From contig NZ_DASZKT010000007.1 of assembly GCF_035552695.1 (NCBI RefSeq), positions 62,001 to 126,000 of the forward strand: a stretch of DNA of 64,000 nucleotides, read 5' to 3'. Under the pieces are notes generated by a model. The model did not search any database and was not told the origin of the DNA. It saw nothing but the letters and a program-made list of their open reading frames with translations. The position numbers and the translations under genes are program-made. Shown one piece after another: positions 17,764-26,246 of this stretch. Within the stretch, counting starts at the first letter, position 1. The number at the start of each line of letters is the position of its first letter. The DNA is from Actinospica sp035552695 (GTDB lineage Bacteria > Actinomycetota > Actinomycetes > Streptomycetales > Catenulisporaceae).

Positions 17764-18411
17764 ATGGAGTCTCTTGCCGACTGGTTCCGCGGCCTATGGC
17801 AAGAGGTCGCCGGGCACGACCGGGCATCGCGCCGGGAAGTTCTTGTCCTGTCCTACGTCCACGGCGTAGCCCAAGGCGAGCCGACGCTGGGCTTCATCGC
17901 GCGTAGCTGGGTCGATCGCGGCCCCGGATACTGGGCACGGCGGATCAGCGTCACCCTCCTCTACCTGCTGATCGGGCTGGTACTTGGTTTCGCCACCCTC
18001 GGTTTCGCGCCCTACGTGCTCTTCAGCAACCGATACGCCATCCACGCCCAACTCCCACTCGTCGCGAGAGTCCTCATTCTGATCCTCTGGAACCTGCCCG
18101 CGATCCCCGCGTACCTTGCCATGTACCGGCGACTCACGCTCTACGGGTACCAGAGAAACCGGCTCCAGGGCTCGCCACACATTGGATTTCTCACCGGCCG
18201 ATTCACGATCCTGCTCGCGGTCCCGTTCTTTCCGATGCTCGGAGGGCTCGTCCTCGCCATGGGCACAGCAACCCTGCGTCTTCAGTTCCCCGGAGAGAGT
18301 GCGGCCCACGAAGCCAGGCAGCTATATCAGCTATATCAGCAGCAGGCGCGGGATAGTACATCCGCACGGCGCAGGAAGGCTTCCGGCAAGGGCGGCGGCA
18401 AGAAGCGCTGA
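17764..18411 (+). CDS. Membrane protein of unknown function in the defence island
   Basis: A 215-residue protein with a soluble N-terminus of about 55 residues (ESLADWFRGLWQEVAGHDRA). Three hydrophobic segments follow near 60-83, 98-121 and 145-172, then a strongly basic tail (RRRKASGKGGGKKR). AGGAAGCGGAG precedes the ATG. It is divergent from vapB and lies inside the integrase-bracketed island, so it may be cargo. No family recognised; it need not be part of defence. Confidence 0.65.
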   Translation: MESLADWFRGLWQEVAGHDRASRREVLVLSYVHGVAQGEPTLGFIARSWVDRGPGYWARRISVTLLYLLIGLVLGFATLGFAPYVLFSNRYAIHAQLPLVARVLILILWNLPAIPAYLAMYRRLTLYGYQRNRLQGSPHIGFLTGRFTILLAVPFFPMLGGLVLAMGTATLRLQFPGESAAHEARQLYQLYQQQARDSTSARRRKASGKGGGKKR

Positions 18412-18540
18412 CGAAGAGCGGTTGCTTGCGCGGCTCTCTGAGCACTCCGCCGAGGTCGAGACCGTCAGCGCCTGCCTAGCGGTCCGAGTTCCGCTCGGCG
18501 ATGGAGACCCGCCCAGATCCGGGCCCGTCGACAATCGTCA

Positions 18541-18666
18541 TCGCCAGGATCTGCTCGACGCGTTGACGGTCGGGCGGCTCCTGCCCGGAGATGCACTTGG
18601 CGTACGTCGCCCGGAGGGACGGGCGCTGTTCTCCGCCGATTCAGCGAGTTGTGTCGGTGGCACGTC
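18541..18666 (-). pseudogene. Second, degraded integrase 3' end
   Basis: On the minus strand two short frames read VPPTQLAESAENSARPS and then LRATYAKCISGQE-PPDRQRV. They correspond position by position to GVPPAQVAEWAGNSVPVLLA and LLATYAKCISGQEEDYKRRI of the integrase at 5052-6547, with a frameshift between them. The fragment spans the catalytic Tyr region only. It is in the same orientation as the full gene, about 13 kb away, and marks the far side of the island. Confidence 0.7.
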
Positions 18667-18696
18667 GGGGTTGGGTTGGGTTGGGATGGGATCGGG
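18667..18696 (+). repeat. Six-run G-tract, G-quadruplex-type
   Basis: GGGG and five further GGG runs are separated by TT, TT, TT, AT and ATC. This satisfies the usual intramolecular G-quadruplex pattern and looks telomere-like. It abuts the integrase remnant. Confidence 0.75.
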
Positions 18697-19047
18697 TCTG
18701 CTCATCCGCATATGTCGCAGAAGTTGTAGATTCGCCTCCCGGTGAGGGTGCGTACAACTCGGTTGCCGCCTGCGATCGCGGATCTCCCGCTGTCGCTGAT
18801 CTCCCGCCGCCGTTCGCTGGTTGCCGATCTCGGGCGGAGGCGCGGCGGGGGCGGCGATGGCGACCTCAAGGGCCGGATGAACCAGGCCTGTAACACTTCG
18901 GCCTCCGAATCACCTTGATCATGGAAGCCCCCTTATCGTCGGCCAGTAGTCAAGACGGGGTAAAGCCCCATGCCCGCTGAGCTACCGGCGGGCGGTTCCA
19001 GATGATCGGCCGGTGCCCGGCCTGCCGGGCTGAGGGAGGACTGGTCC

Positions 19048-22000
19048 ATGTCCGCGTTGCCGCGCTTCGGTATCGCCCGAATATGGGTGCTGGTACTTGC
19101 GTTGCTCGTCGCCGTGTCGGCGGCGATCGTTCCGCTGGCGGCGTCCGCGCGCGCGGATGTCGTCACGGTTTCCGGCGACAACCAGCGCACGGGGTGGGAT
19201 CCGAACGAAGCCGCGCTCTCGCCGGGAGCGGTGACCGGCAGCGACTTCGGGCAGCTGTTCTCCACCGCGCTGACCGGCCAGGTCTACGCCCAGCCGCTCG
19301 TGGTGGGCTCGACGGTGATCGTCGGGACCGAGGAGAACCACGTCTACGGCATCAACAGCGAGACCGGGGCCATCATCTGGCAGGTCTACCTCGGGCCGTC
19401 CTGGCCGGCCTCGACGATCGGCTGCGGCGACCTCGTGCCGGACATCGGGATCACCTCGACTCCGGTCTACGACCCGTCGTCCGGCTACGTCTATCTGACG
19501 GCGAAGGTGAACAACGGGGCCAACGCGACGGTGCCGCACTACTACCTCTACGCGATGAACCCCGCCACCGGGGCCGTCCGCACCGGCTGGCCGGTGTCGA
19601 TCGCCGGGTCTCCCTCGAACGACCCGGGCAACTCGTTCAACCCCGAGCACGAGTTGCAGCGGCCCGGCCTGCTGTTCCAGAACGGCAGCGTCTACATGGC
19701 CTTCGGCGGCCATTGCGACTACGGGCCGTACCGCGGCTACGTGGTCGGGGTGAACGCGAGCACGAAGTCGCTGCACATGTGGACCGCCGAGGCGGCGAGC
19801 AACGGTTCTGGCGCGGGCATCTGGCAGTCCGGTGGCGGCATCGTCTCGGACGGCTCGGGCGGCATGTTCATCGCGACGGGCAACGGCCTCACCCCGCCGA
19901 TCGGCACGGGCACCTCGCCGCCCAGCGACCTGTCCGAGTCCCTGGTCCACCTGGCCGTGGCCTCCGACGGCACCATCTCGGCCTCCGACTTCTTCGCGCC
20001 GGCCAACGCGGGGACCCTTGACGTGAACGACCAGGACCTGGCTTCCGGCGGCCCGACCGCGTTGCCCGACGCCGAGTTCGGCACCGCGGCCGATCCGCAT
20101 CTGCTGACGGTGATCGGCAAGGACGGACGGCTGTTCCTGCTCAACCGCGACAATCTCGGCGGCCGCGGGCAGGGCGCGGGCGGCACCGATCAGATCGTCG
20201 GTGAGACGCAGCTGTCCGGGGTGTGGGGCCATCCCGCGGTCTGGGGTGGCGACGGCGGCTACGTGTACGTCAACGAGTCCAACAGCCACGTCGTGGCCCT
20301 CGCGTACGGCCTGACCGGAACCGGGCAGCCCTCATTCCGGGTGGCCGGAACCAGCCAGCAGACCTTCGCCTTCAGCTCGGGCTCGCCCGTGGTCACCTCG
20401 AGTGGAACGACCTCGGGCTCCGCGCTCGTCTGGGTCGTGCAGTCCTCCGGGTCCACCGGCACGAACGGCCAACTGATGGTCTACAACGCCGTGCCTTCGA
20501 GCGGGGTGCTGACGCTGCTGCGCTCATGGCCGCTCGGCACCGTCAGCAAGTTCGAGGTACCGGCGACGAACAACGGCCGCGTCTACGTCGGCACCCGCGA
20601 CGGTCACCTGCTCGCGTTCGGCGCGCCGACGACCGCGACGCTGCAGGGCTCGGCCGTCAACGTCGGCGACGTGGCGGTCGGTTCCACCGGCACCGCCACG
20701 GCCACGATCACGGCGACGAGGACGGTGACGGTCTCCGCGGTCAGCGCCGCGGCACCCTTCGCGGCGGGCACGCCCACTCCGTCCCTGCCGGTGACTCTGA
20801 CGGCTGGTCAGACACTGAGCGTGCCGGTGACGTTCGCGCCGACGACCTGGGGCGCCGTGACCGCCGACCTGACAGTGACCTCGAACCTGGGCACCTTCGA
20901 ATTCGGGCTGAACGGAACCGGCACCCAACCCGGCCTGGGCGCGACGCCGACCTCACTGGCCTGGGGGACCATGGCCGTGGGCGGCAGTGAGACACTGACC
21001 GTGGGCGTGACGAACACGGGCACGAGCAGCGAGACCTTCACCGGCGTGACCGGGCCGAGCGCGCCGTTCACCGCGAGCGGACTGCCCAGCGTCGGCGACA
21101 CGCTGGCTCCGGGCGCATCCACCACCATCAGCGCCACATACGCGCCGACCGCGGTGTCGGCGAGCGACAGTTCCTCGATCGTGCTGACGAGTGATCAGGG
21201 TTCGTTGACGATCCCGCTCACCGGCACCGCGATCGCGGCCTCTCCGAAGGTGACGATCAGTCCGATGAGCCTGTCCTTCGGCAACGTCGCGGTGGGCAAG
21301 ACGGCCACGCAGACCTTCACCGTCTCGAACACCGGAAACATCACCCTGACGGTGACCAAGGCGGCACCACCTACGGCGCCGTTCGCCGCCACCAACCCGC
21401 TCCCGGAGGGCCAGCAACTGGCACCGGGTGAGAGCTACACGGTCTCGATGACCTTCGCGCCGACCGCGGTGCAGAGCTACACGGCGGCCTACGAGGTGAG
21501 CACTGACACAGGCCAGGGCGCGATGTACATCAACATGACCGGGAACGGTGAGACCGCGAGCGGCGGTCTGTTCGACACTGAACGGAACGCCAACAACACG
21601 TGGTCGAATGTCTGGCAGCAGGGCCCGGCCAACTCGACGAATATCGCGCAGGCCGCCGTGACCGCCATGCCCGACGGCGATACGCAGGTCGTCGCCGTGA
21701 CCACGAGCGGCACCCTTGAGCACACCATCAACAGCGGCAGCACCGGCGCCTGGCAGAACTGGGGCGTGCCCAAGAACAACGCGACCGCCGTCTCGGCGAG
21801 CATCGCCGGCATGCCTGACGGCTCGTCGCAGCTCATCGAGCTCACCTCGACGGGCACGCTTGAGCACACGATCCGCTACGCGAACGGTTCCTGGCAGGCA
21901 TCCGGCTGGGGCAGCCCCGCCGGATCCACCAACATCACCCAGGCCGCCATCACCGCCATGCCCGACGGCTCGACGCAGCTCGTCGCCGTCACCACCAGCG

Positions 22001-22446
22001 GCGTCCTGGTACACAACATCCGCAACGTCAACGGCACCTGGCAGGGATGGCGCGCACTCAGCCAGCCGGGCGTGACGGTCACCGACGCGAGCATCGCGGG
22101 CATGCCCAACGGCTCGTCGCAGCTCATCGAGGTCACCTCCAGCGGCGTCCTCAAGCACAACATCCGCAACGCCAACGGCACCTGGCAGGCGAGCGGCTGG
22201 GGCAGCCCCGCCGGATCCACCAACATCACCCAGGCCGCCATCACCGCCATGCCCGACGGCTCGTCCCAGCTCGTCGCCGTCACCACCAGCGGCGTCCTGG
22301 AGCACGACATCCGGTACGCGACCAGCTGGCAGACCGGCGGCTGGGGCAAGCCCGTCCAGACCAACCTGGCAACCGCATTCACCAGCCCCAGCATCGCCGG
22401 CCTCCTGGACGGCGCCGCACAGCTCATCGAGGTCTCAACGAACTGA
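19048..22446 (+). CDS. Secreted beta-propeller / choice-of-anchor D protein with C-terminal tandem repeats
   Basis: 1132 residues. A signal peptide ends near residue 36 (AASARA). A PQQ-type beta-propeller follows (about 40-520; QPLVVGSTVIVGTEENHVYG, RVYVGTRDGHLLAFG). Three choice-of-anchor D (ASPM-SPD2-Hydin-like) Ig domains come next (about 530-840; LSFGNVAVGKTATQTFTVSN). The last 290 residues are six modules of about 48 residues with AMPDGS-QLVAVTTSGVLEH, shared with the protein at 1-2108. Two double modules are nearly identical at DNA level (period 291 bp). GGGAGG precedes the ATG. No sortase motif or C-terminal membrane anchor. Likely extracellular, perhaps glycan-binding; no catalytic function is claimed. 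Confidence 0.88.
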   Translation: MSALPRFGIARIWVLVLALLVAVSAAIVPLAASARADVVTVSGDNQRTGWDPNEAALSPGAVTGSDFGQLFSTALTGQVYAQPLVVGSTVIVGTEENHVYGINSETGAIIWQVYLGPSWPASTIGCGDLVPDIGITSTPVYDPSSGYVYLTAKVNNGANATVPHYYLYAMNPATGAVRTGWPVSIAGSPSNDPGNSFNPEHELQRPGLLFQNGSVYMAFGGHCDYGPYRGYVVGVNASTKSLHMWTAEAASNGSGAGIWQSGGGIVSDGSGGMFIATGNGLTPPIGTGTSPPSDLSESLVHLAVASDGTISASDFFAPANAGTLDVNDQDLASGGPTALPDAEFGTAADPHLLTVIGKDGRLFLLNRDNLGGRGQGAGGTDQIVGETQLSGVWGHPAVWGGDGGYVYVNESNSHVVALAYGLTGTGQPSFRVAGTSQQTFAFSSGSPVVTSSGTTSGSALVWVVQSSGSTGTNGQLMVYNAVPSSGVLTLLRSWPLGTVSKFEVPATNNGRVYVGTRDGHLLAFGAPTTATLQGSAVNVGDVAVGSTGTATATITATRTVTVSAVSAAAPFAAGTPTPSLPVTLTAGQTLSVPVTFAPTTWGAVTADLTVTSNLGTFEFGLNGTGTQPGLGATPTSLAWGTMAVGGSETLTVGVTNTGTSSETFTGVTGPSAPFTASGLPSVGDTLAPGASTTISATYAPTAVSASDSSSIVLTSDQGSLTIPLTGTAIAASPKVTISPMSLSFGNVAVGKTATQTFTVSNTGNITLTVTKAAPPTAPFAATNPLPEGQQLAPGESYTVSMTFAPTAVQSYTAAYEVSTDTGQGAMYINMTGNGETASGGLFDTERNANNTWSNVWQQGPANSTNIAQAAVTAMPDGDTQVVAVTTSGTLEHTINSGSTGAWQNWGVPKNNATAVSASIAGMPDGSSQLIELTSTGTLEHTIRYANGSWQASGWGSPAGSTNITQAAITAMPDGSTQLVAVTTSGVLVHNIRNVNGTWQGWRALSQPGVTVTDASIAGMPNGSSQLIEVTSSGVLKHNIRNANGTWQASGWGSPAGSTNITQAAITAMPDGSSQLVAVTTSGVLEHDIRYATSWQTGGWGKPVQTNLATAFTSPSIAGLLDGAAQLIEVSTN
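21882..22335 (+). repeat. Internal 291-bp-period duplication
   Basis: The stretches 21882-22041 and 22173-22335 are almost identical (shared GGCTGGGGCAGCCCCGCCGG and long flanking identity) and 291 bp apart, equal to two protein modules. This points to recent unequal recombination inside the gene. Confidence 0.8.
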
Positions 22447-22465
22447 CGATCGCTGGACGGCGACC

Positions 22466-22509
22466 GGCCCCGCTCGGCGAGCGCGTTCACACGCTCGCCG
22501 AGCGGGGCC
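22466..22509. terminator. 18-bp hairpin after the propeller gene
   Basis: A perfect 18-bp GC-rich stem with an 8-nt loop starts 19 bp after the stop codon. It lies between convergent genes (propeller gene on +, 22549-22824 on -) and can serve both, although no T-run follows. Confidence 0.75.
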
Positions 22510-22548
22510 TCTGTCAGTGGTCGCGGCTGAGTCGGCGCCGCCGCCGCT

Positions 22549-22824
22549 CTACTGCGGATCCGAGGGGTGGGAGTGGACGGTGAGGACGGCGCCGTCGATC
22601 TCGACGCGGCGGGTGCGGGTGGTGTCGCCGGCGCGGAGGCGGTCGAGGCAGCGGCGGAACAGGCGCATCTCGGCGGCGTCGAGGACGGCGGCGGCGAGAT
22701 CCAGGACGGAGGCCAGGTTCTCGTCGGTCAGTTCGGCCGGCAGCTCACCCGAGAGGAGGACGACCGATTCCCCCTTCTTGCCCCGGACCACGGCTGTGGT
22801 GGGCCCCCCTTGCACGACCAGCAC
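22549..22824 (-). CDS. Small conserved-looking protein near the peptide locus
   Basis: A 91-residue soluble protein (TTAVVRGKKGESVVLLSGEL, LASVLDLAAAVLDAAEMRLF) with alternating hydrophobic strands followed by helices. The GTG start at 22824 has a strong GAGGAG site. It lies about 200 bp downstream of the HTH regulator on the same strand and may be co-transcribed. No family recognised. Good codon structure and ribosome site support a real gene. Confidence 0.6.
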   Translation of the reverse strand: MLVVQGGPTTAVVRGKKGESVVLLSGELPAELTDENLASVLDLAAAVLDAAEMRLFRRCLDRLRAGDTTRTRRVEIDGAVLTVHSHPSDPQ

Positions 22825-23022
22825 GCGTCTCCTCGATGCGTTGCGCCGGAACCGCGGACGCGGGCTGAGCCCGCGCTTCGGTTTCTGCGACGGTAACGCG
22901 CGCCGACCTGCTCTGCGGGTCGTTGGTCGAATTCAGGGCTTGAATATGTGGCGCCACCGCAGCGCCACCCCGCGGGGGATTCGCTCATTCGTTCGCCGCG
23001 CACGGGGAGCCGACTGGCTTGG

Positions 23023-23505
23023 TCAGGCTTCGCTCGCGTCCTCAGCACTCTCGGCGGCACCGGCGGCGGCACCGGCGGCTTCAGCGGCGGAGTCGGCGGG
23101 TTCGGGCTGGCGGCCGCGTTCCAGCAGCGATTCGACGAGGGCCGCGACGTGTCGGCGGTCCTGGGTGGAGAGTTGCTGGAGGCTGGCGATGAGCACATCG
23201 ACCTCGGGGTCGGGGGCCGCCTCGTAGACGTGGATCCCGCAGGCCTCGGCGGCCGCGCGGCGTACGACGTCGAGGGGCAGCTCGAGGCCGCGCGCGAGGC
23301 CCTCGAGGGTCGTCGGCTGGGGCATGCGGACCAGGCGATCGGTGGTGGCGAGGTGGTGCACGGTGGAACGCGGGATGCCGCCGCGCCGCGCGACGTCGCC
23401 ATAGGACCAGCCCTGGCGCTCCAGCCGCCCGCGCACCAGGTCCTGCAAGGCGTTCAACGCCGCGTTCGTCACTGTGGACACCTGCATCTGCGCTAGCTGG
23501 GACAC
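23023..23505 (-). CDS. XRE-type helix-turn-helix regulator
   Basis: 160 residues. The N-terminal 80 residues carry an HTH of the Cro/XRE type (GWSYGDVARRGGIPRSTVHH, TTLEGLARGLELPLDVVRRA). The C-terminus is helical and Ala/Glu-rich (LQQLSTQDRRHVAALVESLL). Start is GTG 23505; ATG 23487 is possible, and neither has a good ribosome site. It is transcribed away from the two small peptide genes across 245 bp that carry a palindrome (23673-23693), so it is the natural candidate to control them. Confidence 0.72.
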   Translation of the reverse strand: MSQLAQMQVSTVTNAALNALQDLVRGRLERQGWSYGDVARRGGIPRSTVHHLATTDRLVRMPQPTTLEGLARGLELPLDVVRRAAAEACGIHVYEAAPDPEVDVLIASLQQLSTQDRRHVAALVESLLERGRQPEPADSAAEAAGAAAGAAESAEDASEA

Positions 23506-23672
23506 GTGGGTAAGCCGCGGCGTCGATTCTATGCGGAATGCGCGGCACGCGAGTCAACGTGTCGCCATCGCGGGGCGTCTCGGCGTGGCCCCACCTGCCG
23601 ATTTCGCAGCGTTACCGGTCCGTTGCACGCAGTTTCACGGAATCGCTTGCGCGGGCTTCCCGCGACGCACTA

Positions 23673-23713
23673 CTGTCCAATCTCGTTGGACAGAACGTCC
23701 GACGCGATTGGAC
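23673..23713. promoter_or_regulatory. Putative operator upstream of peptide genes
   Basis: CTGTCCAA-TCTCG-TTGGACAG is a perfect 8-bp inverted repeat with a 5-bp centre. A third TTGGAC half-site at 23708-23713 starts 22 bp after the second, which is two helical turns and so the same DNA face. It lies 58 bp before the first peptide ATG, in the divergent interval with the HTH regulator. Confidence 0.55.
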
Positions 23714-23750
23714 GAAGGTCGCCGCGCCACCACCGAAACAGGAGATTGAC

Positions 23751-23963
23751 ATGAGCATGGAAATGCACGAGCTCGAGGCCGAGACCGCCGAACTGCTGCC
23801 CGGCCGCGAGGCCCTGGGCAAGCTCTCGTTCAGCTTCACCAAGACCGTCAACGTGCACAAGGCGGTCGTGAACGCACAGAACACCTCGAACGTCGGCAAC
23901 TGGTGCTCGCCGGGCGCGCTCGCCGAGGGCGACGCGGTGCAGAGCATCTCGATCAGCCAGTAG
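23751..23963 (+). CDS. Small precursor-like peptide 1
   Basis: 70 residues. ATG 23751 is chosen over longer in-frame starts because AGGAGA sits 6-7 bp before it and because peptide 2 starts identically. The first 33 residues (MSMEMHELEAETAELLPGRE, ALGKLSFSFTKTV) match peptide 2 except one Glu/Asp exchange, like an acidic RiPP leader. The middle is variable and holds the only Cys (NWCSPG). The NTSNVGN block and the last seven residues (QSISISQ) are identical in both. No modification enzyme of the LanB/LanM, radical-SAM or YcaO type is next to it. Read as a secreted or processed peptide precursor; the product is unknown. Confidence 0.75.
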   Translation: MSMEMHELEAETAELLPGREALGKLSFSFTKTVNVHKAVVNAQNTSNVGNWCSPGALAEGDAVQSISISQ

Positions 23964-24060
23964 TCGGCCGGTAGCGCGCTCGCACTGACGGCACGCAGCT
24001 AACAGTCAGCAGTCAGCAGTACCCACCGAAAACCGCGAACGAATCCGAAAGGGCATCACC

Positions 24061-24291
24061 ATGAGCATGGACATGCACGAGCTCGAGGCCGAGACCGCCG
24101 AACTGCTGCCCGGCCGCGAGGCCCTGGGCAAGCTGTCCTTCAGCTTCACCAAGACCGTGGACGTGACGAAGAACGTGACCGTCCACCAGGCCACGGTGAA
24201 CGCCGGCAACACCTCCAACGTCGGCAACTTCGGCTCCTGGGGCGCGGCGGCCCAGGGCGAGGCCGCGCAGAGCATCTCGATCAGCCAGTAG
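24061..24291 (+). CDS. Small precursor-like peptide 2 (paralogue)
   Basis: 76 residues and clearly a tandem paralogue of the preceding peptide: same leader (MSMDMHELEAETAELLPGRE), same NTSNVGN block, same QSISISQ end. It carries a 6-residue insertion in the middle (VTKNVTVHQATVNAG) and no Cys, so disulfide- or thioether-based maturation cannot be common to both. The alternating polar/hydrophobic pattern with repeated Asn, Gly and Gln is reminiscent of beta-stacking peptides. GAAAGG precedes the ATG. It is followed at 99 bp by the M50 protease gene. Confidence 0.78.
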   Translation: MSMDMHELEAETAELLPGREALGKLSFSFTKTVDVTKNVTVHQATVNAGNTSNVGNFGSWGAAAQGEAAQSISISQ

Positions 24292-24330
24292 CGCCGCGGC
24301 GCACCAGTGGACGACCGGGCCGAGGGCACG

Positions 24331-24360
24331 GGGCGTCGCGGGCCGCCATCCGCGACGCCC
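24331..24360 (+). promoter_or_regulatory. Hairpin between peptide 2 and protease gene
   Basis: A perfect 11-bp stem (GGGCGTCGCGG with its complement), 8-nt loop and no T-run, located 40 bp after the peptide 2 stop. Such elements often let precursor mRNA exceed downstream mRNA by partial termination or 3' protection. Confidence 0.5.
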
Positions 24361-24389
24361 GGCCGTCTTCACGAAAACAGTCGAGGAAA

Positions 24390-26237
24390 ATGACAGTCGC
24401 TGCGAAGACGAAGACACAGGCGTTCGTGCCTGGACCAGGCGGATTCGCCACGTCCGTGCCGCTGGCCCGGCCCGCGGCCCCGCTCGGCCGGAACTTCCCC
24501 GTCCCCCGGCCGAGCGCGGGTCTGCGCATGCACGGCGAGTATCAGGGCTCGGGGTTCACCGAGCCCAAGTACATAGCCCGGCGCGGCGACGGCCAGGTGG
24601 TGCAGCTTTCCCGGCTGCTGCACCTGGTCGCCGGCGCGGTCGACGGGCAGCGGGACACCGAGGGCATCTCACACCGGGTCAGCGCGCGCTTCGGCCGCGA
24701 GGTGAGCGAGGAGAACGTCCACTTCCTGATCGACCAGAAGCTGATCCCACTGGGCGTCATCGTGCCCTGGAACCAGCAGCACGACGAGGTCGAGGCGCCC
24801 GCCTCCGACCTGCTGCTCGCGCTCAAGGGCCACCGCGTGCTGCTCGGCGAGCGGCGGGTCAACCGGATCGGCGGCGCGCTCGCCTGGCTGCACCGGCCGC
24901 CGATCGTCGCGCTCATGCTGCTCGCGGCGGTGGCGATGGACGTGTGGCTGTTCGGCTTCCACGGCGCGATCGCCCCGGTCCTCGGGGTGCTCAACCAACC
25001 CGTGCTGATGCTCGCGGTCTTCGGCCTGACGGTCGCGTCGCTGGTGTTCCACGAACTCGGCCACGCGTCGGCGTGCCGATACGGCGGGGCCAGACCCGGG
25101 TGCATCGGGTGCGGGCTCTACCTGATCTGGCCGTCGATGTACACCGAGGTCACGGACGTCTACCGGATCAGCCGCGGCGGCCGGATCCGCACGGATCTCG
25201 GCGGGGTCTACTTCAACGTCGTGTTCATGCTGCTGCTGACCGGCTGCTATCTGCTGACCGGTCAGACGTTCCTGCTGAGCGCGGTCTACCTCGGCCATTT
25301 CGAGGTGCTCGAGCAGCTCATGCCGGCGGTACGGCTCGACGGGTACTACATCCTCGGCGACCTCGCGGGCGTCCCCGACCTGTTCGGCAAGATCAGGCCG
25401 ATTCTGCGCAGCGTGATCCCCGGTCGTCCGACGCCGCCGGAAGTCAGGGATCTGAAGCGCTCGGCACGCGTCATCGTCACCGTCTGGGTGCTGGCGATGG
25501 TGCCGCTGATTCTCGGCGACCTGGGCTACGCCCTGTGGAACCTGCCGCGGATCCTCACGACCGGCGCGAGGTCGCTGACCGAGCAACTGGCCGGTACCGG
25601 TTCGGCGTTCGTGCACGGCCAGATCGCGGCCGGCCTGGTGGGCGTGATCGGCAGCCTGATGCTCGTCTGTCCGCTCGCGGGCATGGCGTACCTCTCGGTG
25701 CGGCTGTGCGGCCGACTGATGCGCACGCTGGGACGGATCAGCGAGGGCAACACGAAGCTGCAGGTCGGGATCGGCGCGGCGGGTGCCGTGCTGGTCGGCG
25801 GGCTCTGCTTCGCCTGGGTCGTCGGGCTGACGCCCAAGCCGCTGCCGCAGACGGCGCCGATCGTGCCGATCCTGCAGCCCGGCGTCCCCACCGAAGTCGG
25901 GGCGACGGCGGCACCGACGTCGGGCGCGGCGACGGCCGGCAAGGCGTCTCCGAGCGCTCTGCCCAACCCGCATCACAGCCCGACGGCGACCGCGAAGAGC
26001 AGCGGCGGCGCGGGAGCCGGCGGTGCCGCCGCCACCAGCCCGGCCGCGTCGACTACCGCCAACAAGAACGCACCGGCCGCGTCGGCTTCGAGTACCGCGG
26101 CGGGAAGCCCGTCGCCGTCCGCGACGCCTTCGTCCGGCGGCACGTCGCCAACGCCCTCGTCGTCCGCGACAGCCACTCCGACGAATTCGGCGACAACTTC
26201 GACCACGTCCGCCGCGCCCAGCGGATCCGCTACCTGA
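24390..26237 (+). CDS. Membrane M50-type metalloprotease with N-terminal PqqD-like domain
   Basis: 615 residues. Residues 55-125 (VVQLSRLLHLVAGAVDGQRD, VSEENVHFLIDQKLIPLGVI) have the pattern of PqqD-like leader-binding (RRE) domains. A membrane domain with several hydrophobic segments follows, carrying the zinc motif HELGH at 221-225 and the distal Asp317 in VRLDGYYILGD, as in site-2-type peptidases and YydH-like peptide zinc metalloproteases. The last 110 residues are low-complexity Ser/Thr/Ala/Pro. GAGGAAA precedes the ATG. Directly downstream of the two peptide genes, so probably their processing or export enzyme. Confidence 0.82.
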   Translation: MTVAAKTKTQAFVPGPGGFATSVPLARPAAPLGRNFPVPRPSAGLRMHGEYQGSGFTEPKYIARRGDGQVVQLSRLLHLVAGAVDGQRDTEGISHRVSARFGREVSEENVHFLIDQKLIPLGVIVPWNQQHDEVEAPASDLLLALKGHRVLLGERRVNRIGGALAWLHRPPIVALMLLAAVAMDVWLFGFHGAIAPVLGVLNQPVLMLAVFGLTVASLVFHELGHASACRYGGARPGCIGCGLYLIWPSMYTEVTDVYRISRGGRIRTDLGGVYFNVVFMLLLTGCYLLTGQTFLLSAVYLGHFEVLEQLMPAVRLDGYYILGDLAGVPDLFGKIRPILRSVIPGRPTPPEVRDLKRSARVIVTVWVLAMVPLILGDLGYALWNLPRILTTGARSLTEQLAGTGSAFVHGQIAAGLVGVIGSLMLVCPLAGMAYLSVRLCGRLMRTLGRISEGNTKLQVGIGAAGAVLVGGLCFAWVVGLTPKPLPQTAPIVPILQPGVPTEVGATAAPTSGAATAGKASPSALPNPHHSPTATAKSSGGAGAGGAAATSPAASTTANKNAPAASASSTAAGSPSPSATPSSGGTSPTPSSSATATPTNSATTSTTSAAPSGSAT

Positions 26238-26246
26238 AGGAGAACC

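Larger units (their letters stand above)
18412..19047. other. Gap with integrase remnant and G-tract, otherwise non-coding
   Basis: Besides the integrase remnant (18541-18666) and the G-rich run (18667-18696) I see no gene. The ribosome site GGGAGG of the secreted gene starting at 19048 lies at its end. Confidence 0.5.
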
